Source of the DNA: Parasponia andersonii
Taxonomy: Eukaryota > Streptophyta > Magnoliopsida > Rosales > Cannabaceae
Assembly (NCBI GenBank): GCA_002914805.1
Contig: JXTB01000722.1
Span: forward strand, 46,068 to 110,067
Direction of reading: 5' to 3'
DNA: 64,000 nt
A program made the translations under genes and the position numbers. Positions within the stretch are counted from its first letter, which is position 1, and the number at the start of each line of letters is the position of its first letter. This document shows, piece by piece, positions 48,618-59,613 of the stretch. A model generated the notes under the pieces. That model was not told where the DNA came from and did not search any database. It saw only the letters and a program-made list of their open reading frames with translations.

Positions 48618-49455
48618 TGATGCAAATCCATGCACGATTACAAAGGAGCCAATTCAAGTTCCACTTGAACCGGTTAGAAGAGCTCGAGCTAAAAGATTCA
48701 AAGAGTCTCTCAATGGGCTGATTCAAAGTATTTGGACTGAAATAAATTCTTGGAGGCCCAAGATTAATGTTCCACGTGGTCCACAAGGTAGGATTTTCAT
48801 GATTCAAGCTTTGGAATAATCTAGAAAAGACTCTCAAAATAGGATTGCTCAAGAGTGCGTGAATTAAAGCTTAGTTTCCTGATTTTGGTGACTTACCCGA
48901 ATTTGACACAGCAAGGAGAATAGGTGGCTGTAATTAACTAAATTATGTTTTTTATTTAGTTATTATTAGTTTCATTGTTGAGTTGTAAGGCTTGCATGCC
49001 AATTAAGATACTTTCCTTTTTTATTGATGAGTAGGCGTTTGTTTTAGGGTAAGTGTAGGAGTTTAATTTTCAGAATTCTAATTAGGATATTTTCGTTTCC
49101 TTTTCTTGTTTTGGGCAGCTTCCTAGGGTCTTTTACAACCAATTTTCATGACTCTTATGTATATAAATAGCCATTAGCTTAATGAAAAGGCAGATTACAA
49201 TTCATTAAAATTTGAGAGCAATTTCTCTTTGATTCTTTGAGAACTTATTCGAACTTATCAGATTTTTCTGTGGCATTCATTCCTTGACTTATCAATTGAG
49301 TTTTTCATCCTTGATTGTGGCGTCTTCCTTTATACCAAAGTTCATATCTCTTTATAGGTGTTGGGTTGAGGTTTTTCATCCGAATCTAATTGTAGAACGG
49401 TCTTAGGCATCATCTTTGTATCGGGTTTCGTCACAAGTTGGTGGGGTTCGTATCA
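48618..49455 (+). repeat. 3' LTR of the inner gypsy element
   Basis: 838 bp from tgatgcaaat to cgtatca. The pol frame enters the LTR and continues for about 67 codons ([20 protein letters not shown] ... IFMIQALE) to a stop at 48817. Confidence 0.95.
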
Positions 49456-50792
49456 ACATTTCCTTATGTGATCAACTATATGCAAGGTAAAGAAAATGTT
49501 ATGGCTGATGCATTGTCCCGAAGGTATGCTTTACTTTCTATTTTAGATACAAAATTACTTGGCTTTGAGTACATTAATAAGTTATATGCACAAGATTCTG
49601 ATTTTGGTAATATGTTCAATGCATGTAAAAAAGTAGCATTTAGTAAGTTCTATAGTCACGATAGATTTTTATTTCAAGAGAATAAACTGTGTATGCCTAT
49701 GTGTTCTTTACGTGAATCACTTGTGAGAGAAGCTCATGGTGGTGGTTAGATGGGTTATGTTGGTGTGGCTAAGACTTTAGGTGTTTTGTATGAATATTTC
49801 TTTTGGCCTCATACGAAACATGATTTTGAAAGAATATGTGAAAATTGTATCACTTGTAAACAAGCTAAGTCTAAGTTGAAAGCCTATGGTTTGTACATCT
49901 CTCTGCCTATACCTAGTGAACCTTGGACTGATATTTTCATGGATTTTATTTTGGGATTACCTAGGACTAAGAGGGGGAGAGATTCAATCTTTGTGATGGT
50001 AGAAAGGTTTTCTAAGATGACACATTTCATCGCATGTTATAAAACCGATGATGCATCACATATAGCTGATTTATTCTTTAAAGAAATTGCTAGGTTGCAT
50101 GGCATACCTAGGACCATTGTTTTTGATGGAAATACTAAGTTCTTAAGTTACTTTTGGAAGACTTTGTGAGAAAAGTTAAGAACCAAGTTATTGTTTTTTT
50201 ACTATTTGTCATCCACAAACTGAAGTAGTGAATATAACTTTATCTTCTTTGTTGCGTGCTATCATTAAGAAGAATTTGAAAACATGAGAAGATTGTTTGC
50301 CATATGTTGAATTTTCTTACAATAGGAGTGTACATTCTGCAACAAAGTTTTCACCATTTGAAATTGTTTATGGATTTAATCCATTATCACTTTTGGATCT
50401 AATTCCTTTACTTTTGAGTGAACATGTACACTTAGATGGCAAGAAGAAAGCTGAATTGGTGAAACAGATTCATGTAAGGGCATGGTTGAACATTGAAAAA
50501 AGGACCGAATAATATGTCTATCAAGCCAACAAGGGATGTAAAAGGGTAGTATTTGAACCAGAAGATTGGGTCTGGGTGCACTTGCGGAAAGATCGTTTTC
50601 CGGAGCAACGACGTTCAAAACTCCTTCCTCGAGGAGATGGACCATTTCGAGTGGTGGAATGCATCAATGATGATGCCTACAAACTAGAATTACCAGGTGA
50701 GTATAGTGTTAGTACTAGTTTTAACGTTACTGACTTATCCTTTTCGATGCAGGTGATGATTTGAGAACAAATCATTTTCAAGAGGGGGAGAA
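49456..50792 (+). pseudogene. Outer gypsy pol, part 2: end of RNase H and integrase
   Basis: After the second acatt the reading resumes with PYVINYMQGKENVMADALSRR. A spacer leads to the integrase zinc-binding part (about 49850, [12 protein letters not shown]), the core ([20 protein letters not shown], then [11 protein letters not shown] at about 49920-50030; [15 protein letters not shown] at 50100) and the C-terminal part ([21 protein letters not shown] at about 50310; LLPRGDGPFRVVE at 50625). Stops occur at 49748, 50168 and 50511, with a frame change between 50170 and 50290. Confidence 0.9.
50775..50792 (+). promoter_or_regulatory. Polypurine tract of the outer gypsy element
   Basis: caagagggggagaa corresponds to the tract of the inner element and precedes the LTR-like sequence. 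Confidence 0.6.
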
Positions 50793-51778
50793 TAATACAA
50801 ATGAAATTATTGCTCAACTGCACATGTAAGAAGAGGAGCATTCACGTCAACTTGGAGGAACTCAAAGGCATGAATCATGTGATCCATTAAGCTTGTCAAG
50901 TGGACCGATCACAAGACTTAGAGCCAAGAGACTCAAAGATGCGTTAAATGGGCTAATTCAATATATTGGAGAGATAGCTAATGCATGGAGGTCCGATGTA
51001 AGCCCATATCAGATCCAAGAAAGCCTAGTTACTATGATTAAGTTTCTAGAAGAGTTCAACTGAAATCTACATGGTGCAAATGAAGCGACTGCTCAACCGC
51101 ACATGCAAGAGGAAGAACATTCACGTGGGCTCAAAGGCAGTAATCACGTGATCCACTAAGCTTGCCAAGTGGGCCGATTACAAGACTTAGAGCCAAAAAC
51201 TCAAAGAGGCATTAAATTGGCTAATTGGAGACCCGATGTTAGCCCATATCAGATCCAAGAGAGCCTAGTTACTATGATTTAGGTTCTAGAAGAGTCCAAC
51301 TGAAGTCTACACGTTTTTCTAAGTCTTTTGTACTTTTAGGAAACTTCTTTAATTCAGATTTAGTTATTTTCAGATTTAATTATTTTTATTCTTGAGGAGG
51401 GTTGCCACATGTCAAAATAATATTAGTTTACCTTAAATTATGGTTAAATTCGACTCCTATATAAAGGAGAGAGCCTTGTACATTTTTTGACAGAATAATG
51501 ATTAATAATATTACAAGTTAATCGTGTTTTCTTCATTCTTGAGAGGATTCTTGAACTTATCAAGTTAACTCTGGTGGCGTTCAAAATAACCAGATTTATC
51601 CCATTGATTCTTAAGTGATTCTTGAGGATTCTTGGTATGACGTCTTTAATCTATTGTAATTCTTGGTTCTGATCTTGCTGGATAATGGGTTAAGACTCAA
51701 CATTCTTACGACTTATTGATCTTGGGTTCGAATTCCTTAATTGTCACGAGTGTTGGCGGGGTTAATGTCGTAATGACA
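50793..51778 (+). repeat. 3' LTR of the outer gypsy element
   Basis: It starts near taatacaaatg and ends near gtcgtaatgaca; the exact ends are uncertain because no partner LTR is in the window. The pol-tail reading continues into it (GPITRLRAKRLKDALNGLIQ at about 50910) and stops at 51063. A TATA-like ctatataaagg lies near 51461. About 250 bases at the start are duplicated: 50800-51065 is repeated in diverged form at 51068-51305. Confidence 0.75.
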
Positions 51779-52540
51779 TAAAATTGACTACTTGGGTTTC
51801 AATAATTTGATCCAAAATTAAAAAAAAAAAATCCTGAAACAATATGAACCCAGCTAAATCTCATGCAACTTGTGATAATATATACTAAATAATCACTAGG
51901 ACGGTAACCACAGCCAATTCTTAGTGCATAACTACATGGGTCGTTCGTACTGACTAGAAGGGTACTCCAATTAAACAGTCATTCAGGTTTCCATTTTATG
52001 AATCTTAAACCCCGAAAAGGCTTGACGATCTCAATCCATGAACCTCAGTAAGAGACTTAGCAAGTCGATAAGGAATCGAATACAGTCTACTAAATACTAC
52101 ATACAAGCGAGTAATATTAGACACAAAATTGCAGAATTTTGATATCAAAATCTAGATAATATTGAAATGCAGAACACACAAATGAAAGTGATAAAAGCAT
52201 ATAAGTACGCATTTCCAGTTGCCTCCGACGAAGAATTTTCTGGCCATTTTTGGGTCAAAGCAAAAGCGCCGCAGTTGCAAGCTATTTCACTCACAATTTC
52301 ACAAAAAAAAACACACACACACACACTCCCTCTCTCTCTCTCTCTGTCATGTGTCTCGTCGAATGAAGCGAAAATGTTAAGAGGGCTGGACCTTACATCT
52401 ACGGGCCTACGGTTGATCGAATTCAGCCCAGCTTGGGGAACTTGGTGTCTGTTCTGGACAAGTGATTTCCATGAAATGCATATTCTTTATTAGGGTTATC
52501 TGGAAAAAAAAAAACAAAAAAGAAAAGAAGAAGATATATT
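51779..52540. other. Intergenic DNA with (AC)n and (TC)n microsatellites
   Basis: A compound microsatellite (acacac then tctctc) lies at about 52309-52345. No gene supported. Confidence 0.45.
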
Positions 52541-52547
52541 CAGAATA

Positions 52548-52862
52548 TATGACTTTTTTGTAATTTTAGTCATAGTTTTTAGTTTGTATAAAATTACACT
52601 TTCATATTTCAAATGTTTATAAATTTATACTTTCTGCATATAAATTGATCGATAAATTTCTCATAAAAAAACAAAATTTGAATTGAGTATATCTTATTTT
52701 TGATGCCTTTGACAAAAAATTTATTGAAAATAACTTGAAATAGTTAGCACAGATTACACAATTTGTACATAGAAGGTACATATTTACATATATTTAAAAA
52801 ATAGAGGTATAATTTTATACAAATCAAAAATCAAGGTTAAAATTGCTAAAAGATCACTCCAA
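52548..52862. repeat. Small fold-back element, family C
   Basis: The left arm (tttttgtaattttagtcat, tttgtataaaattacactttc) is mirrored by the right arm (gtataattttatacaaatc, aaaattgctaaaagatc). The arms are about 70 bases, imperfect, and closely adjoin the family A copy to the right. Only one copy was seen. Confidence 0.5.
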
Positions 52863-52917
52863 GGTATTTTTTTATGGTTATCCTTTCTTTTCTATCTTTA
52901 GTTTTATAGGAGTTAAT

Positions 52918-53563
52918 ATAAGTTAAATTTAGAGATAATGACATAAAAATATCCTGATTTTAAATTTTTTTACAAAAAATATCCCGACTTTTGAACGTCT
53001 GTAAAATAATATCCTAACTATTTAATTTCTGTAAATTAATATCCCAACTTTTGAAATCTTGCTAACTAATAAACGTGACTTTTGAATTCTATAAATTAAT
53101 GCTCTCACGTCTGAAATTTTTGCAAATTTATACTAGTAGTGGCTAATCCACTGATTTCAATGATGAAAAGAAAGTTGTATCCCTCATTTACTCAATAAAA
53201 ACTTATTAAACACTAATAAAATTTGTTGAAAACATTTTAAAATTAGTTTATTTAAATTTTCATTCAAGAAGGAAAAATAAAAAATAAAAAAAATTAGAAT
53301 GAGAGGTAAAAAGGGTTATTTGCATTTTTTAACTTGCCCATGGTATGAATTTGGGGAAAAAAAGTCAAGGTGTTAATTAGCAAGAATTATAAATGCGAGG
53401 GTATTAATTTACAAAATTCGAAAATAAGGGCATTAATTTGCATGATTTTAAAAATAAAGATAAAAATTTGCAAAAGTTAAAAAATAAGGCTATATTTTGC
53501 AGAAAAATTAAAAATCAATGTATTTTTATGTCATTATTCCTTAAGTTTATATCTAGGAATATT
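52918..53563. repeat. Fold-back (MITE-like) element, family A copy 2, with candidate 9-bp target duplication
   Basis: Arms consist of about five 35-bp units (acttttgaacgtctgtaaaataatatcc type) on the left and their reverse complement on the right. The ends read gagataatgacataaaaata and, from the other strand, ggaataatgacataaaaata. Next to them are ttaaattta on the left and ttaagttta on the right, eight of nine bases identical. Nine-base duplications are typical of Mutator-like transposases. Confidence 0.7.
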
Positions 53564-53875
53564 ATTTTATAGCATAAACTGATTTATTAGATATAAAACT
53601 AAAAATTAGAAAAGGGGGGAGGGACAGTTATGAAAATGGCTGCCGCTTTAACTGACCCCTCACGCTATAAATATGATTTCAGCTATTAATGTTAAATCCG
53701 ATATTACCTTTATATCTAGGAATATCCTTTTATAGTATAAACTGATTTATTAGATATAACACTAAAACACTAAAAATTAGAAAAGGAAGTGGGGTACGGA
53801 CGGATATGAAAATGGCTGCCGCTTTTAACTGAGATTAATGTTAAATCCGTTAATACCACAAGGAAACTACCACCA
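53547..53875 (+). repeat. Diverged direct duplication of about 160 bp
   Basis: The segment from tatatctaggaatatt through aaactgatttattagatata, aaaattagaaaagg and tgaaaatggctgccgcttt to taatgttaaatccg occurs at 53547-53705 and again at 53711-53865. The copies differ by substitutions and small indels, unlike the perfect repeat at 46.3 kb. Confidence 0.8.
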
Positions 53876-54290
53876 ATAAATTGCAAAAAAGTAGTAAATA
53901 CAGAGAACAATTTATGTCATAAACTGAAGCAACTCGAAATGAATGACAAAACTCAAAACTAACTAGACGTTTTGTGATTTACTGTTTAGCAGCTTCAGCA
54001 AAGCTAGCTTTCCCTATAAAAGAGTTGATACATACATATAAAATGAAAGAACAAAATACGAGATGATGAATGATGTGCCCTATAACTATAATGACAAAAA
54101 TGCCAAGAAACAATGTAGTTGTGCTTGGCTGTTATATGGAACTAACTGAAGGCCTAAAGGACTAGACATCAAAGAAAATGAAGGCCTATAACTGGCCAGT
54201 AATACATCTATTTGCATCTGTGACGGGAAAAAAAACTACTGTCGGTGACTAGTCCAACATCGGGACACCATAGGAGAACCCAAAATGCCT
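53876..54290. other. 3' flank of the MBD gene
   Basis: Probably contains the 3' UTR of the minus-strand MBD gene. No other feature is recognised. Confidence 0.4.
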
Positions 54291-57209
54291 TCAATGGTAT
54301 CTGCCCCTATCTCTGGACGCAAGGAATGTGAAAGCGGCTAACCAGTCTCGTAAACTAGTCTCCGGAACCTGGTCATTGTCAATAAAAGCTTTCCAGGACT
54401 CTTTAGAAGACTCTGTGAGAACCCATTGAACCTTCTCAGGCACATTGGAAAAGTCGAAGTTCAAAGCTGAACCTTTTTTGGTTGTGCTAGACTTCTGATT
54501 ATGTCCCCCAGAACTGCCCGCAGACTGAAAAAAAAAAAAAATAATAATAATAATAATAATAATAATTGGGTGAAAACAGGAGAGGGCAAAACACAGCGCA
54601 GAACATGAATCAACAACTTAGAGTATGGTTTGAATTTTGACTCACCGGTGCATCAGAGTTTTCTCCTTGTTTTTTCTTTTTACGCGGTATTCCTGTTTCC
54701 AGAAAGTAGAGAACCTCGTTCTTTGAACGAAATTTACGGCCTGAGACTGGATCAATGTAGTACTGCAACACAGACAGACAACTAAACCCTTACTTGGGAA
54801 GCAATATTGCCATCTTTTGCTATTTCTATAATATTCAAACCGTTGAATAAAAGACTCTGAGACTAATTGCTTGAATATTCAAGTAGTTCCCACGAATGCA
54901 ACAGAACAGACGATAAACTCTACAAAAGCAAAACAGACTTATTTCAAGTGCAGTTTAACTCCAACTACTCTCACTAAAATTTACTCTCTAACAATGCAAT
55001 GAAAATCCGAATCCTTTATAAACCAGAGTTGTTTATGGAATAATAGAAGAACTCTTTTTCCTATTTCCCATCAAATTCAGGATTCATCTTCTTGGCATAG
55101 GTGTCAAGACAATATGAGCTTCATTATAAGCAACAAGTAGGACCAACTCTTGCGGATAAAAGAAGTTCATCTATATGCTTGCTGATATTCACTGTTATCA
55201 ACTTGTGTACTTTAAATATCGTGTCAGAGTTAGCATTGGCATGAAACAGATAAGTTAAGGTATCTCAGCAACAAGATTGTGAATAGCTATTCCAAGTCTA
55301 ATTCGATCAATCTCATCAACACAGAACTGATTTTCCTCCTTCCACATTTTAAACCGGCACAAAATACAAATCATGGGGTAAACTCCCCAATTGTTGAAAG
55401 TGAAGTTGAATTATCAGTAGAGTCATGAAGGTTATCAAATTCATTCACCATATTAAGTAGATGCAGAGAAGCTAGTACAACAAGAGGTTATTGAATCATT
55501 TACCTTAGTTATGTGAGAGTTTAACTCTTGGCATTGAAGTTCAAAAAGGTAAGGCAAAAGAAGAAACTAAAATCATATGGGACAAACCATGCAATTTTTC
55601 TGAACCGTTAAGGTTAGTTGTAGGAAATCAACATTAATCACCAGTCTCCACAAGCAAAGCATAGCACCGTGCACAAGCAACATTTTATTGACTTTGGTCT
55701 GAACAAAGTGTGGTAAACCACAGCCTCTAACTGGTGATTTAACGGAGAAGGATGGGTGCCATGAGGGAAGTGACAACAGACAACTATGCAGAATAACTAG
55801 CAGCAAAGTGACGTGCAATATCTTCAACTAAGGTATACAAAAAGGTTAGGACTTAAGACTAATTCAAATACTCTAAAAATAGGAGAAACTACACAAGCCA
55901 GAGAACCATAATCTGCAAAGATAGACAAGCCATCCCGCTGTCTAATCTGTGTGTGGTCAGACCATCTCAGCCTTACAAACTTTCTTCTGAAAACTAGCTT
56001 CTAAATGGCAATGTGACAGCTAAAAATTGAATAATCTTCACGAGAAAGGAGGACATCAACTTCTACTGCAACCATAAAAGGAGAACTCCTAATTCGTGAA
56101 CTTCTATCCCTGAAGTTGGAATCATACGCTACTAATGCTTGAAAAACAGAATTCATACGGATTACTATGCTGGAGTTATTTGATTGACATCAAACTTGCC
56201 AGCTGCTAATAATAGCTAAGTGCAGATAAGAATATGGATTGAGAAAAGTAATGGAATCTGGACTGTATTCAAACATCAAAGCAGATGGGACTAATCCTTT
56301 TCTCAAAGTAGAATTAAGAAATTTCACAGCTACTAGAAGTGTTCCCTATACATGATTTAACACTCAAAGCAACCCACTTTATTGCCAGAGCGGGAGACCA
56401 ATATCAAGCATCAAGGCTCTTCAAACAAACTAAAATAACTCATAAAAGTATCCCATTAAGAAATTCATCAACACTGACAAAACCCAGAAAGACCTAAACC
56501 AACAATCAACAGAAAGCAACAAAACCACTGCCTTGATCGTGGAATTTACAGAGAGCAATAGGCCTCATCCTCGTTAAACAAGCCTAGTACAACTATTTGA
56601 CTCCGCTCTTGGAAACAGACCAACGCAAAAACATAAGAGCAGCCCTTTCGTCTCCATTTTCCATTTTCCATTCCCATATTCAGTTTCCTTTCCCAGTAAC
56701 CAAACAATCATCGAAAGTCAACCAAGTAGTAACACTAACACACAGCTCTATCATAGAAAAACTTCAACTACTAGATTAATAATAAAGATAACACAATAAT
56801 GATGATAATCAAAACAAACGAAGCTTACCCTATCAGTCGAACCAGCAGTGACACCAGAGATCCGTACTCTATCTTCAAAAGTCCAACCCGATGGCAGCCA
56901 ATCAAGCTCCGGTTCCGGCGGTTTCCTCTTCCCCCGCCCCGAACCAGGCTCCGCAGCATTCGGCTTCTCAGCGCCTGGGCAAGCCGCGCCACCATTCGAC
57001 GATCGGCGTGGCTCAGCCGTCTGGGCCTTCCGGTCATCGACTGGGGTGCTGCGGCCATTGGCATTGGTAGTGGCGTCGATGAAGGAACCGGAGCCGAGGA
57101 GTGGATCGGGCGGGAAGTCTGATCGCACGGCTCCGACAGGTTGAGCTTTCCGATCCGGGTCTTGTCGGGTTTGGTTCGGGTATGGGCCCGACGCCCCGGG
57201 CACTGACAT
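54291..57209 (-). CDS. MBD5: Methyl-CpG-binding domain protein, MBD5/6 type
   Basis: Exons 57209-56829, 54762-54646 and 54524-54291 join in phase 0 to 243 aa. The start is the first ATG in frame (MSVPGASGPY). Residues 1-100 are a proline/arginine/serine-rich, probably disordered region with a basic GRGKRK patch. The methyl-CpG-binding domain covers about 103-155: DWLPSGWTFEDRVR, then YYIDPVSGRKFRSKNEVLYF, including the arginines of the SGRKFRSK loop that contact methylated CpG in this family. A basic stretch (PRKKKKQ) follows. The C-terminal part (LNFDFSNVPEKVQW) resembles that of Arabidopsis MBD5. These nuclear proteins read CG methylation and help silence methylated genes; the role here is inferred. 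An intron of 2066 bp splits the domain; both introns are GT-AG. Confidence 0.93.
54539..54566. repeat. (ATA)n microsatellite next to the MBD splice acceptor
   Basis: About nine aat units preceded by poly-A lie in the short second intron of the minus-strand MBD gene. On the gene strand this is a (tta)n plus poly-T run immediately before the cag acceptor at 54525-54527, so it forms the polypyrimidine tract. Confidence 0.7.
54763..56828 (-). other. Large first intron of the MBD gene
   Basis: 2066 bp with donor gtaagc and acceptor ttgcag on the minus strand. It is AT-rich and unique-looking. No nested gene, transposon or RNA gene was recognised in it. Confidence 0.75.
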
Positions 57210-57900
57210 GGCGTGGTCTTTGGTGTAGTTTCCGAGTGGACGAGCTTCGCTGAGAGTAGCTCTCGACAATTTTGGGTTCTCCCCAAGGGAAGGTACAGTG
57301 TCACACGGATTAAAGGTGGTATGACCGTCCGATCTTACATAAGATTCAATTGTCGTTTGGGTAAATTAGACCGTTGGGTTTAACCAAGTATGTGAATGTG
57401 ATTATTCGTTAATTATAATGTATTTAATCAAGTTGGCTACTTAATCCTTATCTATCTTTAATTTTGTTTATTTAATTAATGCTTAGTTTTCATTAAATTT
57501 CTCCACTAAGCTTAGTTTCTTCATTCTTTGTCGTCCCTATTAATGTTCTATTCATCAAAAGCGCAAAAACGGGACATGTATACAAAAATTTAAAAACGAC
57601 AACAAATTTAAAGACGACAATAGATGGAGAAACGACACCAAATATAAAAACGACAATGGAAGGAAATTGAACAAAGATGGAAGGGAACTATTAGAAGAAT
57701 TCTTAAATTCAAATAAAGTGGGGGAAAATCAGTTTGCTGAAAATATTAATTTACTTGAAGATGGTCCTGGTGTAAAACCATAGAATTAAGGAAATAAGTG
57801 AATTACCTACCAGAAAACTTTCTGCACTATAACTTTTATTTTATTTTCTTTTTGCTGGAACAATAGTTTAGTTTTTAAATTCTATATCGCATTTCCGCAT
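57210..57900. other. Promoter side of the MBD gene and 3' flank of the PPR gene
   Basis: A degenerate run of aaaaacgacaa-type words repeats at about 18-22 base spacing between 57580 and 57660. No clear TATA box was identified. Confidence 0.4.
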
Positions 57901-59613
57901 CTAGATGAGAGTACTTTTGAGCTTCAGCATTGTATCCTCTTTGGCTTTAGAAATCAAATCATAGATGGACACCGGGGGTGTTAAACCTGACATGATCATC
58001 TCTTTCAGTACAAGCTCAGCTTCACGCAACTTTATATCTTTGCAAAGAACTCTAATGGTGGAACCGTAGCTAGCTGGATTTGGAACCATTCCATTCTTAC
58101 TCATTTCTTTAAGCAATTTCAGTGCCTTGTAAGAGTTATCCTCCTTACAGAAACCATAGATAATCATGTTATATATGACATCACTTGGCTCCAAATGCTT
58201 CTCACTCATTGATGTGAACAGCCTTGATGCTTCTTTCATAGTACCTTTCATGCATAGCCCATGTATTAAGACCCCATAGGTGTAAACATCAGGAACTAAA
58301 CCAGCTTTCTCCATGGAGGAATGTATCTGAGAAGCTTTTTCCATTTCGTCACACCGAACAAAAGCGTCAATTAAAATTGTATAAGTAACTTTGCAAGGAG
58401 AAATGCCTCTCTCATGCATCTCCCTTACTACATCAGCAACTCCTGCTAAATTTTGAGCTCTAGCAAAACCAGCAAGTAGAACATTGTAAGTGACTAGAGA
58501 TGGAGAATGACCAACTGACTTCAATTCATTAAATAAGCACAGCGCCTTATCCAAGTTTCCTACATTACAGAACCCATCAATTAACCTGTTGAACGTAATT
58601 AAACTTGGACTGATACCATCTCCTTTCATTTGATTCACCAACTTCTCAGCTTCCTCAAGCCGCTTCGTTCGACATAACCCACCAACTAAGATGCCGTAGG
58701 TGACATCGTTAAAAGCAAACCCTTGTTGACGCATTTCATCGAACAGAAGAAATGCATTGCTTATTTTCCCATCGTTACAATAGTCATTCATAATACCATT
58801 ATAAGTATGTATGCTGGGAACGATTCCATTCCGCTTCATCTTCTCATAGAGCTCAAACCCATCTTTCTTAAGGCCTTTCTTGAAAAACCCATTGATCAAA
58901 ACAGTGTAAGTATAGCAATTCGCAACCAAACCAAGCTCACCCATCTTGAAAAACAACCTCTTCGCCCGCTCAATATCGCCAATCTTACAGCACCCATCAA
59001 TCAAAGTAGTGTATATAACAACATTTGGAGACCAACCCAGTTCCTCCAACTGAACCAAAATCCGAAAACCTCTATCCAAGTCACCAGCCTGACAACAACC
59101 TTTCATCATGATCCCAAAACTATACACATCCAATTTGGTCCTATCTTTAAATTCACTAAAAACCCACCAAGCTTTTTCGAAGTTATTGGACTTTACAAGA
59201 GAACTCAACACATTATTGAAAACTCTCGATCCGGGCACGAGGCCCTGCTCCACCATATGCGTGAAATAGTAAAGGGCATCTTCTGGTAACCGAGACTGAA
59301 CATGGGCATTGATGATTGCTTCAAAAAGATATCCACGGGAAGAGCTAGGAAACGAGTTGAGCTGAGTTAATTGGCAGAGAAGAGTCGAGGGGGTGAAGGG
59401 TGAGGAGATTTGACCAGAGAGTAGTTTTAGAATGAGAGATTGGGCGTGAGTCAACAAATTGGAAGATAGTAGATGATGAATGATAAAGGATATGGACTGA
59501 GGGGTATGTTCGAGGCCTTCGAGAGTAGAATTGTTGAAGAGGGAGAGAGCCTTCAATGGCGGAGTCTTCACCATTTTCTGGACAAGAAGAAGAGTTCGGT
59601 GATTTTGGGACAT
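57901..59613 (-). CDS. P-class pentatricopeptide repeat protein, probably organellar
   Basis: A single uninterrupted frame of 570 aa from ATG at 59613 to TAG at 57901; most plant PPR genes are intronless like this. About thirteen consecutive 35-residue P motifs run from residue 94 to about 547, for example VVIYTTLIDGCCKIGDIERA and LITFNRLIDGFCNVGNLDKA. No E, DYW or SMR extension follows; the protein ends shortly after the last motif. The first about 40 residues contain basic and hydroxylated residues and few acidic ones, consistent with a mitochondrial or plastid presequence. P-class proteins bind specific organelle RNAs and support splicing, stabilisation or translation. The sequence reminds me of Arabidopsis At4g11690, but I cannot confirm orthology. 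RNA target unknown. Confidence 0.93.
   Translation of the reverse strand: MSQNHRTLLLVQKMVKTPPLKALSLFNNSTLEGLEHTPQSISFIIHHLLSSNLLTHAQSLILKLLSGQISSPFTPSTLLCQLTQLNSFPSSSRGYLFEAIINAHVQSRLPEDALYYFTHMVEQGLVPGSRVFNNVLSSLVKSNNFEKAWWVFSEFKDRTKLDVYSFGIMMKGCCQAGDLDRGFRILVQLEELGWSPNVVIYTTLIDGCCKIGDIERAKRLFFKMGELGLVANCYTYTVLINGFFKKGLKKDGFELYEKMKRNGIVPSIHTYNGIMNDYCNDGKISNAFLLFDEMRQQGFAFNDVTYGILVGGLCRTKRLEEAEKLVNQMKGDGISPSLITFNRLIDGFCNVGNLDKALCLFNELKSVGHSPSLVTYNVLLAGFARAQNLAGVADVVREMHERGISPCKVTYTILIDAFVRCDEMEKASQIHSSMEKAGLVPDVYTYGVLIHGLCMKGTMKEASRLFTSMSEKHLEPSDVIYNMIIYGFCKEDNSYKALKLLKEMSKNGMVPNPASYGSTIRVLCKDIKLREAELVLKEMIMSGLTPPVSIYDLISKAKEDTMLKLKSTLI

Larger units (their letters stand above)
43949..49455 (+). 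mobile_element. Inner Ty3/gypsy LTR retrotransposon nested in another gypsy pol
   Basis: The element starts tgatgcaaat and ends cgtatca, and is flanked by acatt on both sides (43944-43948 and 49456-49460). Removing it with one acatt makes the outer pol reading continuous across FIETF and PYVIN, so insertion site and orientation are certain. It contains two LTRs, a primer-binding site, gag, protease, a short reverse-transcriptase start and an RNase H piece. The RT core and integrase are deleted, so it depended on other elements if it ever moved in this form. Apparent length is 5507 bp, of which 491 bases are probably an assembly duplication. Confidence 0.95.

Noticed and set aside
57210..57269. 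Twenty-codon N-terminal extension of the MBD protein
   Set aside because: It begins at a TTG codon. The first ATG in frame is at 57209.
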